From a bacterium (lineage in GTDB: Bacteria; UBA8248), in the NCBI GenBank assembly GCA_022828125.1, contig JAJEJD010000020.1, positions 248,001 to 312,000 on the forward strand: DNA of 64,000 nt. Direction: 5' to 3'. How positions within the stretch are numbered: position 1 is the stretch's first letter; every line of letters starts with the position of its first letter. Below the pieces are notes generated by a model. It ran no database searches and was not told the DNA's origin. It saw only the letters and a list, made by a program, of their open reading frames with translations. The position numbers and the translations under genes are program-made. Positions 11,296-19,210 of this stretch are shown here, one piece after another.

Positions 11296-11919
11296 CTACA
11301 TGACACGAAACCGCCGCTCCATGGCGCGGCTCCATTTTATGGAGTGATCCTCACCAAACAAAATGTCTTGCTCCACAGGAGCCGTATACCAGTCTCCGCG
11401 CCTCATCTCGCTCTCCAGTTGTCCGGCTCCCCAGCCGGCATAGCCGACTATGATGACAATTTTCCTGGGTCGCTTGCCTTGGGCCATTGCCCGGAGCACC
11501 GTATCCACGGGGCTTATCGCCGCATTCTTTCCTACGTCATGCATCGCTTCAAGTTCGTGTTCCCTCGTATGGAGCACGAAACCGGAATCTGGCGACACTG
11601 GACCGCCGTAGTGGATGTTCACCTGGCTCAAGTCTCTAGGCCCATTTATTCCAAAACTACTGAAAAGCGCGGAGAGCGATATTCTTTGCACCACCCGGTT
11701 CACTATCAACCCGAAAGCGCCTTTTTCACTGTGTTCCACCAGCAAAATCACGCTCTGGCGAAACCTCTCGTCCGGCATACCAGGGCGGGCGACCAGCAAC
11801 TTGCCCTCGTGATAGCCCAGCAGCGGGAGGTACGCCCCCTCCGGGTTCTTGCCCTGATCCTGGGCGGAGGCGGTTGCCGAGAAAATCAACACAATCGCAG
11901 CGAGCAGGATGCGTTTCAT
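11296..11919 (-). CDS. YqgE/AlgH family protein with signal peptide
   Basis: This 207-residue protein contains the YqgE fold: LLVARPGMPDERFRQSVILLVEH, GAFGLIVNRV, YGGPV and VGYAGWGAGQLESEM. Unusually, it starts with a predicted signal peptide (MKRILLAAIVLIFSATASA then QDQ), whereas the family normally begins directly at the fold and is cytoplasmic. The ATG lies one nucleotide after the mnmA stop codon, implying coupling. Function of the family is not settled. Confidence 0.85.
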   Translation of the reverse strand: MKRILLAAIVLIFSATASAQDQGKNPEGAYLPLLGYHEGKLLVARPGMPDERFRQSVILLVEHSEKGAFGLIVNRVVQRISLSALFSSFGINGPRDLSQVNIHYGGPVSPDSGFVLHTREHELEAMHDVGKNAAISPVDTVLRAMAQGKRPRKIVIIVGYAGWGAGQLESEMRRGDWYTAPVEQDILFGEDHSIKWSRAMERRFRVM

Positions 11920-11920
11920 C

Positions 11921-12982
11921 CTAGGCCACCCAACCACCGCCGTAGAGCACGTCGCCGGAATAGAAAACGGCCGCCTGCCCCGGCGCCACGGCTCCCAGAT
12001 ACGTGGGGTCATGGGGCCTGATTTCGACGGTTCCATCCCCTTTGGGCGTCACCGCGCAGGCGGCCGCGCGGCCCCTATGCCGTACCTGCACTTCCATCGG
12101 AGCGGAATCCGGGGGAATCGACCAGTGCACGTCTCTGGCGAGGAATACCTCGCGCGCGAGGGACTCGCGTTCGCCCACCACGACGGTGGCCGAGTCCGCT
12201 TCGAGTTCCACCACGTAGCGCGGCGGGCCGCCCCCCAAATCGAGGCCCCGTCTCTGCCCCACGGTGAAGTTGGTCACCCCCCCGTGCCTGCCGAGCACGT
12301 TTCCCTCCAAATCCACGATGTCGCCCGGCCTGTCGACCCCCGGTTTCTCTGCCTTGAGGAAAGCGCGGTAATCATCCTTCGGCACGAAGCATATCTCCTG
12401 GCTTTCGGGCTTATCCGCGGTGGGGAGGCCCAGTTTTCGTGCGTATTCCCTCGTCTGCTCCTTCGTGAACTCGCCCAGGGGGAACGCGGTGCGCGCGAGT
12501 TGTTCCTGCGTCATGCCGAAGAGGAAATAGGTCTGGTCCTTCTCCCTGTCAAGACTCCTGGCGACGCTCAGGCTCCCGTCGACCTCCACCCGTCTGGCGT
12601 AATGACCCGTGACGAGCACCTCCGCGCCTAACGCCATCGCGCGCTCGGCGAGATAATCGAACTTCACCACCTGGTTGCACTTGACGCAGGGCACGGGCGT
12701 TCTGCCGTTTTCGTACTCGGAGATGAAGTTCTCGATCACGCTTTCCTTGAAGGATTCGCGCACGTCCATCACGTAGAAGGGGATGTCGAGCTGGGCCGCC
12801 ACGGCGCGCGCATCGGCCAGGTCGCGCGGCGCACAACAGCCCCGGTGGAACGATTCCTGCGCGGGCCTGTCGGCGAGGCGTAGCCCCACGCCGACGGTCT
12901 CATGGCCCTCCTCGACCATGAGGGCCGCGGCCACCGAGCTGTCCACACCGCCGCTCATCGCCACCACCACGCGCTTCGCCAT
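11921..12982 (-). CDS. mnmA: tRNA-specific 2-thiouridylase
   Basis: MnmA inserts sulfur at U34 of Lys, Glu and Gln tRNAs. This 353-residue protein has the PP-loop SGGVDSSVAA, the first catalytic cysteine in TPVPCVKCNQVVKF and the second in ESQEICFVPKDDY. The GHYAR and TNFTVGQRRGL segments follow and a C-terminal beta-barrel closes the chain. The start is ATG 12982 (GGAGG 5 nt upstream); the preceding GTG is unlikely. A non-coding stretch of nearly 1 kb with an AT-rich island lies upstream. Confidence 0.96.
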   Translation of the reverse strand: MAKRVVVAMSGGVDSSVAAALMVEEGHETVGVGLRLADRPAQESFHRGCCAPRDLADARAVAAQLDIPFYVMDVRESFKESVIENFISEYENGRTPVPCVKCNQVVKFDYLAERAMALGAEVLVTGHYARRVEVDGSLSVARSLDREKDQTYFLFGMTQEQLARTAFPLGEFTKEQTREYARKLGLPTADKPESQEICFVPKDDYRAFLKAEKPGVDRPGDIVDLEGNVLGRHGGVTNFTVGQRRGLDLGGGPPRYVVELEADSATVVVGERESLAREVFLARDVHWSIPPDSAPMEVQVRHRGRAAACAVTPKGDGTVEIRPHDPTYLGAVAPGQAAVFYSGDVLYGGGWVA

Positions 12983-13931
12983 CACCGCCTCCAGGAAGAT
13001 GCCGTCCCATGCCAGGGCACGTTATACACCACCCGCTTCGGTCGAGGCCACATGGCCTGCCCGGCGGGCGCCGCTGCGGGCAATTGCGGGGAAATGCGCG
13101 GTTGCGAAAACTTTTTTATTTTCTGATATTTCTTAAAGTATCACTTTATGTATATCTTGCAATGAGATGATTATACGTCCATATTCCGTGAATATGATTT
13201 TCAGAAATTTATCGAAAAACCCCGTGAATTTATCGATATTTATCGAATTTTTCAGGAATTCCGGCTTAGGCATAATTTCCGCCGTCCCGTGATACGGAAC
13301 CATGGGAGCGCCTCCCCTTACGTCCGATCGATCCCGAAATACGCGCCGGGCCACTGCCTTCACCTCTCTGAAACGGCTGCGGCCGATATCATCACGCCGC
13401 CCTGCCCATCCCTGCGAAAACGGCTGTGGGAATTCCGGTCCTTGCGCCGGGTCCGCCCGCATGAAACGCCTCCTCTTTTCTCACGAGGGATTCTGGCGCA
13501 TCCCCCGGAAAACGGGACAACGGCAAATGCGGGGAGTTGCGTGGTCAAACGCGAGTGGGAAGGGTCTATTGAAAAACCCACCTCGTCGGGGGCATCGCTG
13601 TTACCCCCCTGACAAGAGGGGACAGGGGGGTCAAGCCGATGACAAGGGCGGACACATCGGTCCGCGCCTGCGATAACGGAAAACCGCAATCCCGACCGGA
13701 GCAGGTTTTTTCAACGGCCCCGATGAAGGGAGGGATTGCGCCCCGATTTGCGCGATGGCCGCATCCCGTGAAAGCGCAGAAAAAGCATCGCTCCATCGGG
13801 CATCCGGGGGCATTATCCGTCATTTTGGATGGTTATTTCGCCGAGACGTTCATGCCGGAAAACAGGCTCGACACATCAACTCCGCAATGACGATCCGGCT
13901 TTACCCGCTGACGGGTAATGATACCCCCCGC
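12983..13931. other. Long non-coding stretch with AT-rich island and degenerate repeats
   Basis: I see no convincing gene in this 950-nt gap. Open frames here have no codon-level or motif support. About 13105-13275 is strikingly AT-rich inside 65% GC surroundings and holds a dyad and three phased octamers (listed separately). From about 13560 to 13730 there are degenerate intergenic-repeat-like pieces (TTGAAAAACCC, CCCCTGACAAGAGGGG, TTTTTTCAACGGCCCC) similar in style to those at 35-36 kb. Confidence 0.5.
13180..13246. promoter_or_regulatory. Operator-like dyad and three phased TTTATCGA octamers
   Basis: A perfect inverted repeat CATATTC-CGT-GAATATG lies at 13180-13196. It is followed by TTTATCGA at 13208, 13229 and 13239, spaced 21 and 10 bp, i.e. 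on the same helical face. Such arrangements are typical of transcription-factor binding sites. The nearest downstream gene on the minus strand is mnmA (about 200 nt away). This is pattern evidence only. Confidence 0.35.
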
Positions 13932-14384
13932 TCAACCATCCTGCGGAGCGGATGTGCGGCGTATGAGTTCCTTGAGCGATTCGCTCTGGACTTTGATCGC
14001 CTCCATGTTTTCCCGGTGTCGGCTTTCTATGGCCGCCATCGTTTCCCGGTGCTGGTCGCTTTGCGCTTCTTGCTGACCTTTCAGCGTCGCCATGGCTTCT
14101 TGATGCCGGCTGTCCAGGGCCTTCATGGTCTCTTGATGCTGCGCCATGTTTTCCCGGTGCTGGGCGTCGCGCTGACGCGATGCCTGGCGCATGATGTAGA
14201 GTCCATACGCGATCAGGCTGCATTGAGCAGCCCCAACAATAGCGGAGACCCATACGGAGGCTCGCTGTACGGCAAGGGAGGCTTGCTGAAGTACCAGTGA
14301 GGCCTGTTGGAACGTGAGTGTTTCTTTTTGCAGTGCCAAGGCGGCTTGTTGCACGGTGAGGCTTGCGGTTTCGTATTCCGTCAT
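13932..14384 (-). CDS. Small membrane protein of heptad repeats plus coiled coil
   Basis: This 150-residue protein is of no recognised family. Residues 8-42 are five perfect seven-residue units of the type [STA]-L-x-[VLF]-Q-[QKR]-[AE] (for example SLTVQQA and SLVLQQA). They are followed by a transmembrane helix (about 44-65) and then a long, charged, soluble coiled coil (about 66-140). The coil repeats H[RQ]E[NT]M-type units (HRENM, HQETM, HQEAM, HRETM). The ATG at 14384 has AGGAG 7 nt upstream. It lies downstream of grdB on the same strand with a 176-nt gap. A membrane-tethered scaffold is a guess. Confidence 0.6.
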   Translation of the reverse strand: MTEYETASLTVQQAALALQKETLTFQQASLVLQQASLAVQRASVWVSAIVGAAQCSLIAYGLYIMRQASRQRDAQHRENMAQHQETMKALDSRHQEAMATLKGQQEAQSDQHRETMAAIESRHRENMEAIKVQSESLKELIRRTSAPQDG

Positions 14385-14560
14385 TCGGTTCTCTCCTGTT
14401 ATTTCTCGTGGAGATAGCAAGCCCGGTCAGTTTCACCCAAGGCGCGAGAATTGTCAAAAAAGCGGCGCGTCCGGTTTCCGTCGGTTCTGTTCACAGGAGA
14501 GTCATTCCTGGGTTCAGACGCAACGAGCCTGTGCGGTCTGCGAGGAGTGAAGATTTTTCT

Positions 14561-15877
14561 TTAGTACTCGAACACCGTGGGGCCGTCCACTTTTTCGGCG
14601 AGCGCCGAGACAGCGGCGCGGGCGGCGCCCAGGCGCCATTCGCGCTCGGCCTCGGGTGTGCGGGAGGGGTCGCCGAATGGATGGTGGAAGTGTCCGGCGC
14701 GGTTGTTGACGATGCGGTTGACCCCGATGTCGCGCGCCACGTCGGGCAGGCAGGTGACGATGACGGTGGGGATGCCCTCCCGCTCCAGGGCTCTCGCCAG
14801 CGCAGCCCCGCTGCGCGTGCCGGTGCCTCACGTGGCGGGGAGCACGACGCCCTCCACCCCGGTCTTCTTGAGCTCCGCGGCCCAGGCGCGGCCGATGCCG
14901 TCCATCTCGACGAAGGCGCCGCCGTTCCCGCAGGTGCTCAGGAAATCATCGTGGAGTTCGGCGATTTCGCCCTCGACCGCAAGCCTCCGGAAGGCGTCCA
15001 CGGCGAGCATGCGGTCCGGCTCCTCGTTCACGAACACGGTGTTGAAGCCCCCGTGGATTGAGATGAACGTGCCGCCCGGAAGCGCGTCTTTCCCCTCGAA
15101 GGAGTAGGTGGCCCAGTTTCCGTTCCTCGATCCGGAGAAGCGGTCCGGGTTGCCGGGGGGCACCATGCCGCCTTCCGATACGATGGCGATGCGCGCTTTT
15201 TTCGGATCGGCGACGGGCTCGGGGGGCGCTATCTCTTCGAGCGTCGGAACGTCGAGTTCGGTCTGGTAGGGTTCGCCCTTGATTTTCCTCAAAACCATGT
15301 CGACGGCGCGCCGCGAAGTCGGAAGCTCGGCGATTTCGTTGTAGCGGATCCCCCGCGGGAGGTGGCCCTCATCAGCGGCGCTCCCGATCTTCTCGCCCCG
15401 GGCGAGCTTGAGCCCGAGACGTGCGGCGGCTTCCAGGGCCTCTTCCATGCCGACGGCGGAATCTGCGGCGGAGACGGTGTGGACGCTCGTGCCTGCGGCG
15501 GGAAAACCCGGATTCTCGGGATGCATGGCGGTGACGACGGGAATTCCTGCTTCCTCCGCAGCACGGCAGACGGCGGCGCAGGCCAACCCGTAGCGTCCGG
15601 CGTTGAAGGCGGGTCCTGCGAGCACGAGATCGGGCGAAAAGTCCATGATTTGCGCGAGAGCTTCTGCGGCGCAAGTTTCCTCGTTTTCGGCGAAAAGGCC
15701 ATCACCCGCGAATACGGTGCCGACGACTTCGGCGTCCTCACCCAAGATTTTATCGAGCAGCACGCCCGGGCCGACGGGACCAGGCCGGGCGGATACGGGA
15801 TGATCGCTCCTCTCCTCGCCCCCGACGCCAGCGAAGAACTGGTTCAAGTAGTGAACGACCCGAAGTGTAGCGCTCAT
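14561..15877 (-). CDS. grdB: GrdB-like glycine reductase component B subunit (selenoprotein)
   Basis: GrdB is the selenocysteine-containing substrate subunit of glycine/sarcosine/betaine reductase. The start MSATLRVVHYLNQFFAGVGGEE matches the family, with AGGAGG 7 nt upstream. At 14828-14830 an in-frame TGA falls at residue 350 (GVVLPAT-U-GTGTR), the position of the GrdB selenocysteine. Reading continues 88 residues to TAA, giving the normal length of 438. Classical GrdB has cysteines after Sec (UGTCTRC) that are Gly and Ser here. A 7-bp hairpin 11 nt after the TGA fits a bacterial SECIS. Automated calling would truncate this gene. It is the last gene of the grd operon. Confidence 0.92.
14800..14816 (-). 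promoter_or_regulatory. SECIS-like hairpin downstream of the grdB TGA
   Basis: On the transcript, a 7-bp perfect stem GCGCAGC/GCTGCGC with loop GGG begins 11 nt after the UGA, placing the G-rich apical loop 18 nt downstream. Bacterial SECIS elements need a stem with a loop guanosine about 16-37 nt after UGA, so this fits. Confidence 0.7.
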
Positions 15878-15955
15878 GACCTGGCCTCCTGATATGGATT
15901 CATTCAAAAACCATTTTAGCACGCGCGGCGAACACCTGGTTGAACGATTCCCGCC

Positions 15956-17239
15956 TCAATAATCCTTGCCCACCATGTTGTTGATGTCCTTCGCCCACTC
16001 GTTGGCGTAGTAGTCGCTGTCGATCAGGGTGAAGGCCTCGCGGGTGTTGACGCGCTTGCCGTTATAGAACTCGACGACTTCGGAGCCGATGACCCGTTCC
16101 ACCGCCGGGGCGTCGATGCGCTCCCCCTGCATGCCCTTGGAGATGACGGCGTCGGCTTCCGGCACGTGAAAGACGAGCGGGAACTCGCCCGACCCCGGCC
16201 GGCCCACCTCGTAGATGATCGGTACGGCGCGCACGCCCATCTGCTCGAGCGCCTGGACGGTGAGCCAGTAGTCCACCGTGGAGTTGCCGCCGCCCTCGAA
16301 GGCGAGGACCGCGCCGTCCGCCTTGAGTAAGGTGGCGAGCTTGGCGACGTAGTGCCCCGAGCGCTCCTTGAGCGCCTGGTTGTCGTGGTGGCCGCGCGTG
16401 ATGATCACCCCTGCGAAATTGAGGTCCACCCCGTGGCGGCGGTAGAGCTCGTAGACGAGCGGCATGTTGCAGTGCAGGTAGGTCGGCGCCTTCTGCTGCG
16501 TCTTGTAGTTCGCCCCCACCACCGCGCCGTCGAGCATCTCGTTCGGGTGGATGAGCGTGGGGAGCGAATCCCCCAGGTTCTTGCCGTACATGAACGTCTG
16601 CACCATGGACGCCTGGTGCATGACCTGATCGACGAAGACGACCCGGGGGAGATCAGGATCGACGTCGCCGAGTTCGAAGGTTTCCAGGCGAATGGGTTCG
16701 AGTTCCGCCGTGCGCTCGGCCAGCCGGGACGCGATTTTAAGCGTCGCCAGACGAACGGCGTCGTCGTGCGCTTCGTTCGATGCGTCCTCCAGAGGCTCGT
16801 AGCAGGCGACGAGGTTCGCAGTCTCTGAATTCGTGCAGTGCACGGCCCCCGGACCGGACATGTCGATGATCCCTTCCCGGAAAGTCATGATGCCCGTCAT
16901 GGGGCCGAGGAAACGGGTGGAGCTGATGACGCACATACCGGCGAGCTTGTGGGTGCGGCCCTCTCCTGCGGTCTTCGCCGGGCCGAGAAACCCCGGGAAA
17001 GCGCACGAGCGCCCGCTTACCTTGTAGATGGGCTCCACGGCGTCCAGGACGTTGGTGATCCGGGCAGAGTCGCCCGGCACCGCGGCGTCAAAGCGCACGT
17101 CCTTGAGGTCGCCGCCTTCGAGCGCCAGTTCGCGGAGTTCATCGGCATCCACGGTGAGCGTTTCGTCTTTGTACCCGAAGCGCTTCCCGGTGATGATTCT
17201 TGATACGGGAAATAACCCCATTTCGAGTCGCATGGACAT
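15956..17239 (-). CDS. grdE: GrdE-like glycine reductase component B proprotein homologue
   Basis: This 427-residue protein aligns along its full length with GrdE (MRLEMGLFPVSRI, PVYKV-like core GRSCAFPGFLGP, GIIDMSGPGAVHCTNSETANLV, HPNEMLDGAVVGANY, GVIITRGHHDN). Classical GrdE is cleaved at a cysteine (NCVSACDKNPTY) to form a pyruvoyl group. The aligned segment here is NYKTQQKAPTY and has no cysteine, so this protein should not be processed that way. The nearest Cys (YLHCN) is further downstream. It starts 9 nt after grdA and is followed by grdB. The altered chemistry is an inference from the missing residue. Confidence 0.85.
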   Translation of the reverse strand: MSMRLEMGLFPVSRIITGKRFGYKDETLTVDADELRELALEGGDLKDVRFDAAVPGDSARITNVLDAVEPIYKVSGRSCAFPGFLGPAKTAGEGRTHKLAGMCVISSTRFLGPMTGIMTFREGIIDMSGPGAVHCTNSETANLVACYEPLEDASNEAHDDAVRLATLKIASRLAERTAELEPIRLETFELGDVDPDLPRVVFVDQVMHQASMVQTFMYGKNLGDSLPTLIHPNEMLDGAVVGANYKTQQKAPTYLHCNMPLVYELYRRHGVDLNFAGVIITRGHHDNQALKERSGHYVAKLATLLKADGAVLAFEGGGNSTVDYWLTVQALEQMGVRAVPIIYEVGRPGSGEFPLVFHVPEADAVISKGMQGERIDAPAVERVIGSEVVEFYNGKRVNTREAFTLIDSDYYANEWAKDINNMVGKDY

Positions 17240-17248
17240 CGTTCCCCC

Positions 17249-17701
17249 CTACCCGGCCGCGCGCATATCGGCGAGGTCGCTTTCTATTTGCGGCAAATCG
17301 AGCACCATCTCCATCATGAGGAGTTTTTCGGCGTACAGTTCCTCTGGAACCCGGGTCCGCACCTTCTCTTCCAGGATGTGAAAAACGGGGAGTCCCAACG
17401 AGACTCCCGCCAGGGGCCCGGCCCAGCTCGGGTCCCCGGTGGTCAGCGTTTCGACGGCGAGCCGAAGGCCTTCACCGGGCATTCCCAATACCACCATCAG
17501 GTTCTCCGACCCGATTTCATCGGCAATCGACTTGATGGCGGCCTGGTTTTCCAGGTCCATGGCGCCCGCGGAGGTTCAGACGAAACACTCCGTCTTCTGG
17601 AACACGACCTCCGCACCCGCCGCTTCGAGACACTCGGCGATCAGCGGGCCGGGAACGCCGTCGCGCTCGCCCAGCGCGATCACCTTCTTGCCCTTGAACA
17701 T
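17249..17701 (-). CDS. grdA: GrdA, glycine reductase selenoprotein A
   Basis: GrdA is the small selenoprotein that carries the carboxymethyl-selenoether between components B and C. Translation from ATG 17701 (GGAGG 6 nt upstream) gives [19 protein letters not shown] and later [16 protein letters not shown]. The in-frame TGA at 17576-17578 is residue 42, exactly the CxxU redox motif of GrdA. The C-terminal half ([45 protein letters not shown]) is typical. Total length is 150, normal for GrdA. Without Sec decoding, only the C-terminal 103 residues would be annotated. grdC is 36 nt upstream and grdE 9 nt downstream. Confidence 0.96.
17542..17555 (-). promoter_or_regulatory. Possible SECIS hairpin downstream of the grdA TGA
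   Basis: A stem CCTGG/CCAGG with an AAAA loop starts 20 nt after the UGA and can be extended by an outer GGCG/CGCC pairing. The loop lacks the usual guanosine, so it is weaker than the grdB and deiodinase-like cases. Confidence 0.35.
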
Positions 17702-17737
17702 GGATTTCCTCCACTTTCTTACACAAAAACGAACGAA

Positions 17738-19156
17738 TCACGCTTCCATCAGCACCGAAGCCCCGTCTGCCTGCCGGGACATCCGGCCCAGAAACAAGCT
17801 CCCTTTGGCGACGACCATTGTACTGCCAAGGCTACCCGTCCGCATCCTTTCGAGCGCATGGCCGAGAAAGGGAACGCCCGCGGGAATGTGCCCCTGCGTG
17901 GGCGCGAATCCGGGCATCCCGTGCGTTTCGATGAAGTCCGGTATCTCCTCGCGGGCGATTTCCCCGCCCATGACCGCCATGGCGGCCAGCATCCTGTAAT
18001 TCGCAGCCGCCACGTCTCCCGCCCCTGCCGGCAGCATGATCTCCGGGTTGTGCAGTTCGACGGCGTACTTATCGACGCTCGCAATCTTGCGCCCGGCGCG
18101 GGCCAGCGGGTCGCGCACCAGCGCCTCCGCCAGCCCTTGCGGCGTGGAGGGCTTTCCCGCCGGGTGGCGGCCCACGATTTCCAGATTCAGGCGGGGGCCG
18201 TCTTCCGGGTTTTTCGTGAGAAAAAACGCCACACCTCCCAGCACGTCTTCCAGGACGGGCACCCCCTTTTCCAGATGGAAATATGCCTTCATGCCGAGCT
18301 TCGCCATCGAACCGCCCCCCACGACGACGGCGTTGCCGACGACGCCCGCCTCTATCAGCGCCGCGGCGTGCACGAGCGCGTACACCGGCGCCGCGCAGAA
18401 GGACTTCACGTCCACGCCTGCCGCATTCACGCAGCCCGCCATCTCGGCGATGGTTTTGGCGAGATTGCCGCCGCCTCGGTTGTAGCGATCCCCGACCGCC
18501 TCTTCCGAGCAACTGATGACGTATTCTATCGCTTCGGGAGCGAGGTTTTCTTTCACGAGAAGATGGCTCAAGGCGTATGCGCCGCTCGCCTTGGCCGCCA
18601 GGTTTTCCAACAAGATACGGGCATCCAGGGACTCATCCGATTCATGATCGCGGCGAACGCACCCGATGAGTTCTCCATCCTGAAAAAGCGGCAGGGCTTC
18701 CCCTTTCCCGATGCGTCCTGAAACCTCTTCTTGCTTGTATTCCCCGGGAGGTTTTTCTCTTTCGAGAAGGGCGGCGGCGGATTCCGAACCCATGACGCGC
18801 GACCCACGATGCTCCTCATCGAGGATGAGCAGACCGAACTGATCCGCCGCTTCGAGAAGCGCGTAGAAAGAATCCTGCGGGAGGATTTCCCCGAATGCGC
18901 CCTCGGGCGAAGCGCCTGCGAGGGGATTCTCGTACCACGGAGACGGGATTTCGCCTAAATTCTCGGGCGGAAGATTGCCGATGAACGCCTGGTTCGGCGG
19001 GTAGCCGACCGCTTCGCCGAAAGTGCGCAGGTCGGCGAATACGTCGCCCGGAGACTGATCGTTCCTTAAAGCCTCGCGCCAGGGCTTGGAGCCGTAGCGA
19101 ACCAGATCGGGAGCGTGAACGAGGACGTTCGCCGCCGCGCGCAGATACGCCGTCAT
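17738..19156 (-). CDS. grdC: GrdC-like glycine reductase component C subunit
   Basis: Component C releases acetyl phosphate from protein A and resembles beta-ketoacyl synthases. This 472-residue protein has the GrdC hallmarks YVISCSEEAVGDRYNRGGGNLAKTIAE, a thiolase-like cysteine in VKSFCAAPVYALVHAAALIEAG, and VVVGGGSMAKLGMKAYFHLEKGVPVLEDVLGG. The final part ends HGMPGFAPTQGHIPAGVPFLGHA. Length is a little short of classical GrdC. The PlsX-like partner GrdD is not in the window. It is 54 nt downstream of an SDR gene on the same strand and 36 nt upstream of grdA. Confidence 0.93.
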   Translation of the reverse strand: MTAYLRAAANVLVHAPDLVRYGSKPWREALRNDQSPGDVFADLRTFGEAVGYPPNQAFIGNLPPENLGEIPSPWYENPLAGASPEGAFGEILPQDSFYALLEAADQFGLLILDEEHRGSRVMGSESAAALLEREKPPGEYKQEEVSGRIGKGEALPLFQDGELIGCVRRDHESDESLDARILLENLAAKASGAYALSHLLVKENLAPEAIEYVISCSEEAVGDRYNRGGGNLAKTIAEMAGCVNAAGVDVKSFCAAPVYALVHAAALIEAGVVGNAVVVGGGSMAKLGMKAYFHLEKGVPVLEDVLGGVAFFLTKNPEDGPRLNLEIVGRHPAGKPSTPQGLAEALVRDPLARAGRKIASVDKYAVELHNPEIMLPAGAGDVAAANYRMLAAMAVMGGEIAREEIPDFIETHGMPGFAPTQGHIPAGVPFLGHALERMRTGSLGSTMVVAKGSLFLGRMSRQADGASVLMEA

Positions 19157-19210
19157 ATCGCCCGCCCCAAAAGGAGGAAGGAAAGTTGACGGGCGGTCGC
19201 CGTCACCGCC

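Noticed and set aside
13133-13830. Several 60-125-codon frames in the gap upstream of mnmA
   Set aside because: They overlap each other on both strands, lack ribosome sites and family motifs, and cross repeat-like sequence.
17288-18721. 477-codon plus-strand frame opposite grdC
   Set aside because: Antisense shadow of grdC; no ribosome site and composition typical of GC-driven spurious frames.
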